From contig JAHEBS010000005.1 in assembly GCA_024642145.1 (NCBI GenBank), positions 1 through 34,669 on the forward strand: a stretch of 34,669 bases of DNA, given 5' to 3'. The stretch is from Marivivens sp. GTDB lineage: Bacteria; Pseudomonadota; Alphaproteobacteria; Rhodobacterales; Rhodobacteraceae. Shown here in pieces: positions 1 through 9,226 of the stretch. The translations under genes and the position numbers were made by a program. Below the pieces are notes generated by a model. It did no database searches. It saw only the letters and a list, made by a program, of their open reading frames with translations, and was not told where the DNA came from. Position 1 is the stretch's first letter; every line of letters begins with the position of its first letter.

Positions 1-2
1 CC

Positions 3-179
3 GACGTGACCGGCACCGTGAACCTGCCGGAAGGCACTGAAATGGTGATGCCCGGCGACAACCTGAAGTTCGAAGTCGAACTGATCGCGCCGATCGCCAT
101 GGAAGAAAAGCTCCGCTTCGCTATCCGCGAAGGCGGCCGCACCGTCGGCGCAGGCGTCGTCTCGAAAATCATCGCGTAA
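3..179 (+). CDS. tuf: Elongation factor Tu, C-terminal fragment (5' truncated by window)
   Basis: Open frame ...[58 protein letters not shown], the typical EF-Tu C-terminus, directly upstream of rpsJ. Confidence 0.95.
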   Translation, partial: DVTGTVNLPEGTEMVMPGDNLKFEVELIAPIAMEEKLRFAIREGGRTVGAGVVSKIIA

Positions 180-197
180 TTACGCGGTTGCAATTCC

Positions 198-225
198 GCG
201 GGGCGGGCTTTATTGCCCGCCCCGC
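198..225 (+). promoter_or_regulatory. Strong hairpin in tuf-rpsJ intergenic region (terminator/attenuator-like, no U-tract)
   Basis: GCGGGGCGGGC-TTTATT-GCCCGCCCCGC, perfect 11-bp stem, 6-nt loop. Confidence 0.7.
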
Positions 226-309
226 AACTCTTGAAGTTCCGGATTCGATGTGGGTCTGGCAATTCCGCCAGATCGACCTCTCAATCTGTAGCCGCGAAAG
301 GCAATGATA

Positions 310-624
310 ATGGCCGCACAAAGCCAAAACATTCGCATTCGGCTCAAGGCTTTCGATTACCGCGTTCTGGATGCGTCCACCGCCGAGATCGTAAGCACTG
401 CGAAACGCACCGGCGCCTCTGTGCGCGGTCCGATTCCGCTGCCGAACAAGATCGAAAAATTCACGGTTCTCCGTGGTCCGCACATCGACAAGAAGTCGCG
501 CGACCAGTTCGAGATCCGCACGCATATGCGTCTTCTGGACATCGTTGACCCGACTCCGCAGACCGTGGACGCGCTGATGAAGCTCGACCTCGCCGCCGGC
601 GTTGACGTCGAGATCAAGGTCTAA
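310..624 (+). CDS. rpsJ: 30S ribosomal protein S10
   Basis: [23 protein letters not shown]...; start could also be the ATG at 304. Confidence 0.97.
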   Translation: MAAQSQNIRIRLKAFDYRVLDASTAEIVSTAKRTGASVRGPIPLPNKIEKFTVLRGPHIDKKSRDQFEIRTHMRLLDIVDPTPQTVDALMKLDLAAGVDVEIKV

Positions 625-634
625 GGAGATAGCC

Positions 635-1366
635 ATGTTGCGTACTGGTGTTATCGCCAAGAAGGTGGGCATGACCCGCCTGTTCATGGAAGACGGCCGT
701 CAGGTTCCTGTGACCGTTCTTCAACTCGACAACCTGCAGGTCATCGCGCAGCGGACCGCCGACAAGGATGGCTATACCGCCGTTCAGCTCGGCGCGAGCA
801 ACGCGAAGGTCAAGCGCGTCTCGAAAGCCATGCGTGGTCACTTTGCGACCGCTCAGGTCGAGCCCAAGCGTAAGGTCGCGGAATTCCGGGTTGCCCCGGA
901 AAACCTGATCCCCGTGGGTGCCGAGATCGCTGCAAACCACTACTTCGACGGCCAGTTCGTCGACGTGTCGGGCATCTCGATCGGTAAAGGTTTTGCCGGT
1001 GCGATGAAGCGTCACAACTTCGGTGGTCTGCGTGCTTCGCACGGCGTGTCGGTCTCGCACCGCTCGCACGGTTCGACCGGTCAGTGTCAGGACCCCGGCC
1101 GCGTGTTCAAGGGCAAGAAGATGGCCGGTCACCTTGGTGCCGTCCGTGTGACCACCCAGAACCTGCAGGTCGTCCGCACCGACGTCGAGCGCGGCGTTAT
1201 CATGGTCAAGGGCGCTGTCCCTGGTTCCAAGGGTGGCTGGGTCACCGTCAAGGACGCCGTGAAAAAGCCCACCGCTGAGAGCACCGTTTACCCGGCTGCC
1301 CTCAAGTCCGCCGCGACCGCCGCTGTCGCAGATGCCGTTGAAGGAGGCGAGAACAATGAAGGCTGA
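635..1366 (+). CDS. rplC: 50S ribosomal protein L3
   Basis: [17 protein letters not shown]...; RBS AAGGAG upstream. Confidence 0.97.
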   Translation: MLRTGVIAKKVGMTRLFMEDGRQVPVTVLQLDNLQVIAQRTADKDGYTAVQLGASNAKVKRVSKAMRGHFATAQVEPKRKVAEFRVAPENLIPVGAEIAANHYFDGQFVDVSGISIGKGFAGAMKRHNFGGLRASHGVSVSHRSHGSTGQCQDPGRVFKGKKMAGHLGAVRVTTQNLQVVRTDVERGVIMVKGAVPGSKGGWVTVKDAVKKPTAESTVYPAALKSAATAAVADAVEGGENNEG

Positions 1367-1976
1367 AGCCATCAAGCTTGACGGCAAAAAAGCCGGCGCT
1401 GTCGAACTCGACGACGCCATCTTTGGCCTCGAGCCCCGCGCCGACATCCTGCATCGCGTCGTCCGTTGGCAGCGTGCCAAGGCTCAGGCCGGTACGCACT
1501 CGACTCTCGGCAAATCGGATGTGAGCTACTCGACCAAGAAGATCTACCGCCAGAAGGGCACCGGTGGCGCACGTCACGGTTCCCGCAAGGCCCCGATCTT
1601 CCGTCACGGTGGCGTCTACAAGGGCCCGCAGCCCCGTAGCCATGCACATGACCTGACCAAGAAGTTCCGCGCTCTGGGTCTCAAGCACGCCCTCTCGGCC
1701 AAGGCCAAGGCTGGCGAGCTTGTGATCATCGACGCTGCCGTGATGGATGAAGTGAAGACTTCGGCCCTCGCCAAGCAGGTCGCCAGCCTCGGCTGGAAGC
1801 GTGCGCTGATCATCGACGGTGCTTCGGTCAACGAAGGCTTCGCCCGTGCAGCCCGCAACCTCGAAAACCTGGACATCCTGCCCTCGATGGGCGCGAACGT
1901 CTACGACATCCTCCGCAGTGACACGCTTGTGCTCACCAAGGCGGCTGTCGAAGCTCTGGAGGCCCGTCTGAAATGA
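1356..1976 (+). CDS. rplD: 50S ribosomal protein L4
   Basis: [29 protein letters not shown] motif; overlaps the rplC 3' end. Confidence 0.96.
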   Translation: MKAEAIKLDGKKAGAVELDDAIFGLEPRADILHRVVRWQRAKAQAGTHSTLGKSDVSYSTKKIYRQKGTGGARHGSRKAPIFRHGGVYKGPQPRSHAHDLTKKFRALGLKHALSAKAKAGELVIIDAAVMDEVKTSALAKQVASLGWKRALIIDGASVNEGFARAARNLENLDILPSMGANVYDILRSDTLVLTKAAVEALEARLK

Positions 1977-2269
1977 GCGCGAAAGCTGAACACTACGACG
2001 TGATCCGCAAGCCGGTCATCACCGAAAAGGCAACCATGGCTTCCGAAGCCAATGCTGTTGTCTTTGAAGTGGCGATGTCGGCCAACAAGCCGCAGATCAA
2101 AGCCGCTGTCGAAGCTCTCTTCGGCGTCAAGGTGAAGTCGGTCAACACGACCATCACCAAAGGCAAGGTCAAGCGTTTCCGTGGCCAACTCGGCACCCGG
2201 AATGACGTGAAAAAGGCCTATGTCACCCTCGTCGAGGGCAACACCATCGACGTGTCGACCGGTCTCTGA
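1973..2269 (+). CDS. rplW: 50S ribosomal protein L23
   Basis: [18 protein letters not shown]...; ATGA overlap with rplD. Confidence 0.96.
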   Translation: MSAKAEHYDVIRKPVITEKATMASEANAVVFEVAMSANKPQIKAAVEALFGVKVKSVNTTITKGKVKRFRGQLGTRNDVKKAYVTLVEGNTIDVSTGL

Positions 2270-2292
2270 TCGGCCACAAGGCACCAAGGATC

Positions 2293-2324
2293 GGCCCCGG
2301 ATGCGCAAGCGCCCGGGGCCTTTT
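2293..2324 (+). terminator. Intrinsic terminator after rplW
   Basis: GGCCCCGG ... CCGGGGCC followed by TTTT. Confidence 0.8.
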
Positions 2325-2374
2325 CATTTGGCGACAGGCGGGTAGGGTGGGATAGTTCTGCAAAAGGGTCGGTC

Positions 2375-2728
2375 ATGAACATCAACGAACGCATCTACAA
2401 GATGACCTTTGCCAGCGTTTACCCCGCCTATGTGGCCAAGGTGGAACGTAAGGGTCAGACGCGGGCGCAGCTTGATCAGGTGATATCGTGGCTTACGGGT
2501 TATGATGCTGCCGGTATGCAGGACCAGATCGAACGCAAGACCACGTTTCAGGACTTTTTTGCCAGCGCACCTGCGATGAATCCGGCGCGGTCGCTGATTA
2601 CAGGCACGATCTGCGGCGTCAAACTGCACGAGATCAAAGATCCGCTGATGCTGGAGATACGCTATCTCGACAAGCTGGTGGACGAGATCGCAAAGGGTCG
2701 GCCCATGGAAAAGGTGCTGCGCGCCTAG
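2375..2728 (+). CDS. DUF2200-like conserved hypothetical protein
   Basis: [24 protein letters not shown]...[43 protein letters not shown]; resembles the DUF2200 family from memory. Confidence 0.8.
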   Translation: MNINERIYKMTFASVYPAYVAKVERKGQTRAQLDQVISWLTGYDAAGMQDQIERKTTFQDFFASAPAMNPARSLITGTICGVKLHEIKDPLMLEIRYLDKLVDEIAKGRPMEKVLRA

Positions 2729-2755
2729 ACAAATCGGGGCGAGGGCGTAGAACCC

Positions 2756-2784
2756 TTGACCATTCCCCCGCGCTTCACTATCAG
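2756..2784 (+). promoter_or_regulatory. Putative sigma70-type promoter for rplB segment
   Basis: TTGACC (2756-2761), 17-bp spacer, TATCAG (2779-2784). Confidence 0.6.
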
Positions 2785-2966
2785 GCCCCATCTGCCCGGT
2801 CCCGGATTCGTCCGGGGCTGATGTTTTTATGGGGTCGTGATTCGTTGCGGCACCGGAAAAAGGCGGAAATGGCGCGCTGAATGCGCCGTGATCTAATCGG
2901 GGACCTTCGGGGCCCTTCAACGAAGAGCCGGGCTAACGCCCGCAAAGCAACGGAAGACAGAAAAGC

Positions 2967-3806
2967 ATGGCACTTAAGTCGTATAAGCCGACGACGCCTG
3001 GCCAGCGCGGGCTGGTGCTGATCGACCGTTCGGAGCTTTGGAAAGGTCGTCCCGTCAAAGCCCTCACCGAGGGTTTGACCAAAACGGGTGGCCGGAACAA
3101 TACCGGACGTATCACGATGTGGCACAAAGGTGGTGGCGCGAAGCGTCTCTACCGCGTGGTGGATTTCAAGCGTCGTAAATTCGATATCCCGGCGATCGTC
3201 GAGCGTATCGAATATGACCCCAACCGTACCGCCTTTATCGCGCTTGTGCGTTATACCGACGGCGAGTTGGCCTACATCCTCGCTCCGCAGCGTCTCGCTG
3301 TTGGCGACCAGGTGGTCGCTGGTGCGAAGACCGACGTAAAGCCCGGTAACGCGATGCCCTTCTCGGGCATGCCGATCGGTACGATCGTCCACAACATCGA
3401 AATGAAGCCCGGCAAAGGCGGCCAGATCGCCCGTGCCGCCGGCACCTACGCGCAATTCGTCGGTCGCGACGGTGGCTATGCGCAGATCCGCCTTTCGTCG
3501 GGCGAGCTGCGTCTGGTCCGTCAGGAATGCATGGCCACTGTTGGCGCCGTGTCGAACCCCGACAACTCGAACCAGAACTTCGGCAAAGCCGGTCGTATGC
3601 GCCACCTTGGCATTCGTCCGACCGTCCGCGGTGTTGCCATGAACCCGATCGACCACCCCCACGGTGGTGGTGAAGGCCGGACCTCGGGTGGCCGTCACCC
3701 GGTCACGCCTTGGGGCAAGGGCACCAAGGGTAACAAGACCCGCAACCGCAAGAAGGCTTCGTCGAAGCTCATCCTGCGTTCGCGCAATGCGAAGAAAGGC
3801 CGTTAA
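2967..3806 (+). CDS. rplB: 50S ribosomal protein L2
   Basis: [15 protein letters not shown]...[22 protein letters not shown]... Confidence 0.97.
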   Translation: MALKSYKPTTPGQRGLVLIDRSELWKGRPVKALTEGLTKTGGRNNTGRITMWHKGGGAKRLYRVVDFKRRKFDIPAIVERIEYDPNRTAFIALVRYTDGELAYILAPQRLAVGDQVVAGAKTDVKPGNAMPFSGMPIGTIVHNIEMKPGKGGQIARAAGTYAQFVGRDGGYAQIRLSSGELRLVRQECMATVGAVSNPDNSNQNFGKAGRMRHLGIRPTVRGVAMNPIDHPHGGGEGRTSGGRHPVTPWGKGTKGNKTRNRKKASSKLILRSRNAKKGR

Positions 3807-3809
3807 TCC

Positions 3810-4088
3810 ATGGCTCGTTCTATTTGGAAAGGTCCCTTCGTTGACGCTTACGTCCTGAAAAAGGCCGAAGCGGCGCGCGAAGCGAACCGTAATGAAGTGA
3901 TCAAGATCTGGTCGCGTCGTTCGACGATCCTGCCGCAGTTTGTCGGCTTGACCTTCGGCGTCTACAACGGTCAGAAACACGTTCCGGTCAATGTGACCGA
4001 AGACATGATCGGTCAGAAGTTCGGTGAATATTCGCCGACGCGTACCTACTACGGTCACGCAGCCGACAAAAAAGCCAAGAGGAAGTAA
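3810..4088 (+). CDS. rpsS: 30S ribosomal protein S19
   Basis: [20 protein letters not shown]... Confidence 0.97.
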   Translation: MARSIWKGPFVDAYVLKKAEAAREANRNEVIKIWSRRSTILPQFVGLTFGVYNGQKHVPVNVTEDMIGQKFGEYSPTRTYYGHAADKKAKRK

Positions 4089-4091
4089 GCC

Positions 4092-4472
4092 ATGAGCAAG
4101 GAAAAGAATCCGCGCCGCGTGGCCGACAACGAAGCGATGGCAAAGTCCAAAATGCTTCGCACCTCGCCGCAGAAACTGAACCTCGTTGCCGCTATGATCC
4201 GCGGCAAGAAGGTGGAACGCGCCCTCGCGGACCTCACCTTCTCGAAAAAGCGTATCGCTGACGACGTGAAGAAGTGCCTGCAGTCGGCTATCGCCAACGC
4301 CGAGAACAACCACAATCTCGATGTGGATACGCTCGTCGTCGCCGAAGCATATGTCGGCAAGAACCTTGTGATGAAGCGTGGCCGTCCGCGTGCGCGCGGT
4401 CGCTACGGCAAAATCATGAAGCCGTTTTCGGAACTGACAATCAAGGTTCGTCAAGTCGAGGAGCAAGCCTAA
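4092..4472 (+). CDS. rplV: 50S ribosomal protein L22
   Basis: [29 protein letters not shown]...[13 protein letters not shown]. Confidence 0.96.
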   Translation: MSKEKNPRRVADNEAMAKSKMLRTSPQKLNLVAAMIRGKKVERALADLTFSKKRIADDVKKCLQSAIANAENNHNLDVDTLVVAEAYVGKNLVMKRGRPRARGRYGKIMKPFSELTIKVRQVEEQA

Positions 4473-5188
4473 TGGGTAACAAAGTCAATCCCGTCGGGAT
4501 GCGCCTTCAGGTCAACCGCACCTGGGACAGCCGCTGGTACGCCGACAACAAGGAATACGGCAACCTTCTGCTCGAAGACCTCAAGATCAAGGACTTCGTG
4601 AAGAAAGAAGCCAAGCAAGCCGGCGTCAGCCGCGTGATCATCGAGCGTCCGCACCGCAAGTGCCGCGTCACGATCCACGCCGCCCGTCCGGGCGTCATCA
4701 TCGGCAAGAAAGGCGCGGACATCGAAACGCTCCGCAAGAAGCTTGCTGGTCTGACCAAGTCGGAACTGCACCTCAACATCGTTGAAGTGCGCAAGCCCGA
4801 GCTTGATGCTGCTCTGGTCGGTGAATCCATCGCCCAGCAGCTCGAGCGTCGTGTGTCGTTCCGCCGCGCCATGAAGCGCGCGGTGCAAAACGCCATGCGT
4901 ATGGGTGCGCTCGGTATCCGTGTGAACGTCGCAGGCCGCCTCGGCGGTGCTGAGATCGCACGTACCGAATGGTACCGTGAGGGCCGTGTGCCGCTGCACA
5001 CGCTCCGCGCCGACATCGACTATGCGCTGTCTGAAGCCATGACCCCCTATGGTATCATCGGGATCAAGGTCTGGATCTTCAAAGGCGAGATCATGGAGCA
5101 TGACCCCCAGGCCCGCGACCGTAAGGCCGCAGAAGCCCAGGACGTCCCGGCTCCGCGCGGCGCGCGTCCCGAGCGTCGTGAGCGTTGA
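4472..5188 (+). CDS. rpsC: 30S ribosomal protein S3
   Basis: [30 protein letters not shown]...; start trimmed from the ORF track. Confidence 0.96.
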   Translation: MGNKVNPVGMRLQVNRTWDSRWYADNKEYGNLLLEDLKIKDFVKKEAKQAGVSRVIIERPHRKCRVTIHAARPGVIIGKKGADIETLRKKLAGLTKSELHLNIVEVRKPELDAALVGESIAQQLERRVSFRRAMKRAVQNAMRMGALGIRVNVAGRLGGAEIARTEWYREGRVPLHTLRADIDYALSEAMTPYGIIGIKVWIFKGEIMEHDPQARDRKAAEAQDVPAPRGARPERRER

Positions 5189-5201
5189 GGAGTAACTGAA
5201 G

Positions 5202-5615
5202 ATGCTGCAACCCAAGCGCACAAAATTCCGCAAGGTGCACAAGGGCCGGATCCATGGCGAAGCCAAGGGCGGTTCTGACCTTAACTTCGGTTCCTTCGGC
5301 CTCAAGGCCACGCAACCCGAGCGCATCACGGCGCGCCAGATCGAAGCGGCTCGCCGCGCGATCACGCGCCACATGAAGCGTCAGGGCCGTGTCTGGATCC
5401 GCGTGTTCCCGGACGTTCCGGTGACCTCGAAGCCTACCGAAGTCCGTATGGGTAAAGGTAAGGGTTCGGTCGATTACTGGGCCTGCCGCGTCAAGCCCGG
5501 CCGGATCATGTTCGAGATCGACGGCGTTTCGGAAGAAATCGCCCGCGAGGCCCTGCGCCTCGGCGCGATGAAGCTGCCGATCAAGACCCGCACCGTTCAG
5601 CGCGAAGACTGGTAA
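5202..5615 (+). CDS. rplP: 50S ribosomal protein L16
   Basis: [30 protein letters not shown]... Confidence 0.97.
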   Translation: MLQPKRTKFRKVHKGRIHGEAKGGSDLNFGSFGLKATQPERITARQIEAARRAITRHMKRQGRVWIRVFPDVPVTSKPTEVRMGKGKGSVDYWACRVKPGRIMFEIDGVSEEIAREALRLGAMKLPIKTRTVQREDW

Positions 5616-5640
5616 GCCCGTCCTCGCCGCGAGACAAGGA

Positions 5641-5666
5641 AACCCCCGCCCGAAACGGCGGGGGTT
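5641..5666 (+). terminator. Intrinsic terminator after rplP
   Basis: AACCCCCGCC-CGAAAC-GGCGGGGGTT, then TTCGTTTG. Confidence 0.85.
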
Positions 5667-5828
5667 TTCGTTTGTGGCGCTGGCTTGTTGCGGCGACACC
5701 GGAAATCGCCTTACGGCTTATGCCAGCTTCGGCTGTTGTGCTGTCACCTTGTGGTAAGCGTAATGTGAATTGGTGAACGCAGGGGCGCACCCCATATCGG
5801 GTCTGACGTTCCAAAGGAGGGGAGAGAC

Positions 5829-6266
5829 ATGACCTACGCCAAGACCGAAGATGCCATCGCCAAACTGACGCCCGAGCAGTATCGAGTGACCCAGCAAAGC
5901 GGCACCGAGCGGCCCTTTACCGGCGAATACGATCATCATTTCGAGCCGGGTATTTACGTCGATGTGGTTTCCGGCGAGCCGCTCTTTGCCTCGTCGGCCA
6001 AGTTCAATTCGGGCTGCGGCTGGCCTTCGTTTTCCAAGCCGATCGACAATGTGACGGAACATGCTGACACCACCCATGGGATGCGGCGGGTCGAGGTGCG
6101 CTCAAAGCACGGCGACAGCCATCTGGGCCATGTTTTCCCTGACGGCCCGCGCGACATGGGCGGGCTGCGCTACTGCATCAACTCGGCCAGCCTGCGTTTC
6201 GTGCCCAAGGCCGAGATGGAGGCGCAGGGCTATGGCCAGTATCTGGATCAGGTCGAGGGCCGCTGA
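5829..6266 (+). CDS. msrB: Peptide-methionine (R)-S-oxide reductase MsrB
   Basis: [37 protein letters not shown]; strong RBS AAGGAGGGGAGAG. Confidence 0.93.
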   Translation: MTYAKTEDAIAKLTPEQYRVTQQSGTERPFTGEYDHHFEPGIYVDVVSGEPLFASSAKFNSGCGWPSFSKPIDNVTEHADTTHGMRRVEVRSKHGDSHLGHVFPDGPRDMGGLRYCINSASLRFVPKAEMEAQGYGQYLDQVEGR

Positions 6267-6318
6267 ACCAACGCAGGGACGCCGAATACCCGCCCATAAA
6301 GACCGCGCATGAAATTGG

Positions 6319-6344
6319 ACCCCTGCCCGAAACGGCAGGGGTTT
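6319..6344. terminator. Hairpin between convergent msrB and RidA-family gene
   Basis: ACCCCTGCC-CGAAAC-GGCAGGGG-TTT. Confidence 0.75.
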
Positions 6345-6356
6345 CCTTGTTCGGGG

Positions 6357-6761
6357 CTACGCCTCGGCAATCACCGCATCGACCTCAATCTCGACCAGCC
6401 ATTCGGGGTTCACAAAACGGTTGATCGCCATGATCGTGTCGACAGGGCGCGCGTCACGACAATAGGCCTTGCGCGCCTCGATGGCCCGTTTCCAATTGTC
6501 GATGTCGGTCAGGATCACCCGTGTGCGGACGATATCGTGCAGGCCGGATCCGGCGGCGATCAGCGCGGCCTCGATGATTTCGAAACAGCGGGTGGTCTGG
6601 GCAAAGACATCGCCGACCCCAACGGTCTTGCCGTTGGTATCGACAGGCGCAGTGCCGCCCACCGCGATGAAGGGCCCGACGCGCACCGCGCGGCTAAAGC
6701 CCACAATTTCCTCCATCGGATTGCCGTTCGAGACCCGTTGGCGGTCCATCTCCATCCGCAT
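6357..6761 (-). CDS. RidA/YjgF family protein
   Basis: VGFSRAVRVGPFIAVGGTAP...VRTRVILTDIDNW...NPEWLVEIEVDAVIAEA. Confidence 0.85.
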   Translation of the reverse strand: MRMEMDRQRVSNGNPMEEIVGFSRAVRVGPFIAVGGTAPVDTNGKTVGVGDVFAQTTRCFEIIEAALIAAGSGLHDIVRTRVILTDIDNWKRAIEARKAYCRDARPVDTIMAINRFVNPEWLVEIEVDAVIAEA

Positions 6762-6811
6762 CTCCCTTTGCCCAGAGGGTCAGGTTAACACGGATTGGCC
6801 GGTCCGTCGCC

Positions 6812-7771
6812 CTAGGCCTGCGCCGCACCCGAGGCATCGGCCAGTTCGCCCGTTACCCAAGTCATGATGAACCGGTAGGTGATCAGCAAGACCAAGGGCG
6901 TCGCTATGGCCAAAGCGCCATAGGTGCCAAATACGGCGGGGGCGCCCAGACCCTTGGCCACGGCCAGCGTCTGCACCAGCAAGAAAGCCGTCGCGGGAAA
7001 GGTAAATGCCGACCACAGCGGCGACCAGCCACCGCGCATCATCCATGGACCCAAGGGGACCAAGGCCAAGGCGATGGCGCAGGATGTCCAGTAAAAGAGG
7101 TGGAACGCCCAGTCGACGTTCAGCAAGCCAAAGCTTGTGGCAAAAAGACAGTTCGGGGCCAGATAGATCGCCAAGGTCGGGCGCAACATCACCGGCAGTC
7201 CGCGACGCAGCGCGCCCAAGGCAAAGCCCAGCGTTATGATCACATAGGGCACCAGTGCTGCGGCTGTCAGCACGCGGCTTTCCCAAAGGTGGCCCAAGGG
7301 GATGCCAGCAATCGGCCCGACGACGGGGCCGACAAAGGTCAGGTATTGAAAGGTGGTAAAGCCGCGCGTTTCACCAGGATCACGCCAGATGGCGTAACAA
7401 CCAATTCCGCTCGCACCGATTTGCAAAATGACACCGGTCCACCACACCGCGGGCACGTGCAGACCAAAGGGCAACAGCGCCGCAGCCAAGAGCATCATCG
7501 ACATGGCCGCGGCGGATAGGCCGGCGCGGGCAGGGGGGCTTTGCACCTCGTCGATCAGCACCGACGGGCGGGCGATGACCTTTCGCAGGTAGAAGGCAAA
7601 GAAATACAGGAAAAACGCCGTGGCAAAGGCCAGCAGCAGATCGCCGATCTCATGCGCCACGGGCAAAACATCGGCCGCATTGCGCCAACCCAGCCCAAGC
7701 CCGAACAACCCCAGACTGACCGGAAAAACCGCAGGCGGGGTGCGCCGCCAGAGGGCCGTCCTGATTTGCAT
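6812..7771 (-). CDS. TDT/SLAC1-like (TehA-related) transporter
   Basis: Multi-TM protein: WRRTPPAVFPVSLGLFGLGLGWRN...YLTFVGPVVGPIAG...APNCLFATSFGLLNVDWAFHLFYW. Confidence 0.75.
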   Translation of the reverse strand: MQIRTALWRRTPPAVFPVSLGLFGLGLGWRNAADVLPVAHEIGDLLLAFATAFFLYFFAFYLRKVIARPSVLIDEVQSPPARAGLSAAAMSMMLLAAALLPFGLHVPAVWWTGVILQIGASGIGCYAIWRDPGETRGFTTFQYLTFVGPVVGPIAGIPLGHLWESRVLTAAALVPYVIITLGFALGALRRGLPVMLRPTLAIYLAPNCLFATSFGLLNVDWAFHLFYWTSCAIALALVPLGPWMMRGGWSPLWSAFTFPATAFLLVQTLAVAKGLGAPAVFGTYGALAIATPLVLLITYRFIMTWVTGELADASGAAQA

Positions 7772-7891
7772 GTGCTAAAATTTACCCCAAACACAGGTTA
7801 ACATTGGCCCCAAGCTAGCCTTGCCAAAGGCCGCCGATCAACTGTTGCGCACCGCGGCCAGTGGGCGCAGCCGACGCCGCCAAACTTGTCC

Positions 7892-7920
7892 TTGCCCTTT
7901 ATGGACCCCTCCCGTATAGG
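7892..7920 (+). promoter_or_regulatory. Putative promoter for rpmC-rpsQ-spc segment
   Basis: TTGCCC (7892-7897), 17-bp spacer, TATAGG (7915-7920). Confidence 0.6.
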
Positions 7921-8035
7921 GTCCCATCTCGCGGATTCCGGGGCGACTCGGGATTCGCTTGTTTGTCATTCATCCACCAGGTCACGGGTGACCCTTCAAC
8001 GGGGGCCTTCTGGTGATGTCGAAAGGAAAAGGCGA

Positions 8036-8242
8036 ATGAACGCCAACGAACTTCGCGCCAAGACGCCGGACCAGCTCCGCGACGATCTGGTTGCGCTCAA
8101 GAAAGAGCAGTTCAACCTGCGCTTCCAGCAGGCCACTGGCCAGCTCGAGAATACCGCCCGCATGCGCTCTGTCCGTCGTGACGCTGCCCGCGTGCTGTCG
8201 ATCCTGAACGAAAAGGCGGCTGCTGCCGCTTCGGAGGCCTAA
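8036..8242 (+). CDS. rpmC: 50S ribosomal protein L29
   Basis: [57 protein letters not shown]; start trimmed from ORF 7886. Confidence 0.96.
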   Translation: MNANELRAKTPDQLRDDLVALKKEQFNLRFQQATGQLENTARMRSVRRDAARVLSILNEKAAAAASEA

Positions 8243-8246
8243 GACT

Positions 8247-8477
8247 ATGCCCAAGCGTATCCTTCAGGGTGTTGTCACCTCGAACCAGAACCAGCAGACC
8301 GTGACCGTTCTGGTTGAACGCCGCTTCAAGCACCCGCTGCTTCAGAAGACCGTGCGTAAGTCGAAAAAGTACCGTGCTCATGACGAGCATAATGCTTTCA
8401 ACGTCGGCGATAGCGTTCGCATTCAAGAATGTGCGCCGAAGTCGAAGACCAAACGTTGGGAAGTTATCGCTGAATAA
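8247..8477 (+). CDS. rpsQ: 30S ribosomal protein S17
   Basis: [42 protein letters not shown]... Confidence 0.96.
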   Translation: MPKRILQGVVTSNQNQQTVTVLVERRFKHPLLQKTVRKSKKYRAHDEHNAFNVGDSVRIQECAPKSKTKRWEVIAE

Positions 8478-8506
8478 GGCGATCACTGAACAATCAATCG
8501 AAACCC

Positions 8507-8534
8507 TGGGGGATAGGGCGCTGCAGCCCCCCCA
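8507..8534 (+). promoter_or_regulatory. Hairpin in rpsQ-rplN gap
   Basis: TGGGGG ... CCCCCA inverted repeat in a 75-nt intergenic gap. Confidence 0.45.
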
Positions 8535-8552
8535 AAGGTCGGGAGTAACCAA

Positions 8553-8921
8553 ATGATCCAGATGCAGACCAATCTGGATGTTGCTGATAACTCTGGCGCT
8601 CGCCGAGTTCAGTGCATCAAGGTTCTGGGTGGCTCGCACCGTCGCTATGCGTCGGTGGGCGACATTATCGTCGTCTCCGTCAAGGAAGCCATTCCGCGTG
8701 GTCGTGTGAAGAAGGGTGACGTCCGCAAGGCCGTTGTCGTTCGCACCGCCAAGGAAGTCCGTCGCGAAGACGGGACTGCCATTCGTTTTGACCGCAACGC
8801 CGCGGTGATCCTCAACAACTCGGGCGAGCCTGTCGGCACCCGTATCTTCGGGCCGGTCGTTCGCGAACTGCGCGCCAAGAACTTCATGAAGATCATCTCG
8901 CTTGCTCCGGAGGTGCTGTAA
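8553..8921 (+). CDS. rplN: 50S ribosomal protein L14
   Basis: [28 protein letters not shown]... Confidence 0.97.
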   Translation: MIQMQTNLDVADNSGARRVQCIKVLGGSHRRYASVGDIIVVSVKEAIPRGRVKKGDVRKAVVVRTAKEVRREDGTAIRFDRNAAVILNNSGEPVGTRIFGPVVRELRAKNFMKIISLAPEVL

Positions 8922-9226
8922 TGGCTGCGAAACTCCGTAAAGGCGACAAGGTCGTCGTGCTCACCGGCAAGGACAAGGGCCTGAAGGGCGAGATCGTTTC
9001 GGTCGACCCCAAGGCCGGCAAGGCCGTGGTCGAGGGCGTCAACGTGGCCATCCGCCACGTCAAGCCCACCCAGACCAATCAGGGTGGCCGTCAGCCCAAA
9101 GCGATGCCGATCGATCTGTCGAACCTCGCCATCGTTGATGCCAACGGCAAAGCAACCCGCGTCGGCTTCCGTGTGGAAGGCGAGGCCAAGGTCCGCTACG
9201 CCAAGACCACTGGGGAGGCGATCTGA
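8921..9226 (+). CDS. rplX: 50S ribosomal protein L24
   Basis: [25 protein letters not shown]... Confidence 0.96.
   Translation: MAAKLRKGDKVVVLTGKDKGLKGEIVSVDPKAGKAVVEGVNVAIRHVKPTQTNQGGRQPKAMPIDLSNLAIVDANGKATRVGFRVEGEAKVRYAKTTGEAI

Noticed and set aside
2781-4466. 561-aa minus-strand ORF opposite rplB-rpsS-rplV
   Set aside because: Antisense to three conserved ribosomal genes; frame openness is explained by codon bias.
8480-8520. Promoter with -10 GATAGG (8512-8517) before rplN
   Set aside because: No acceptable -35 at 16-18 bp upstream.
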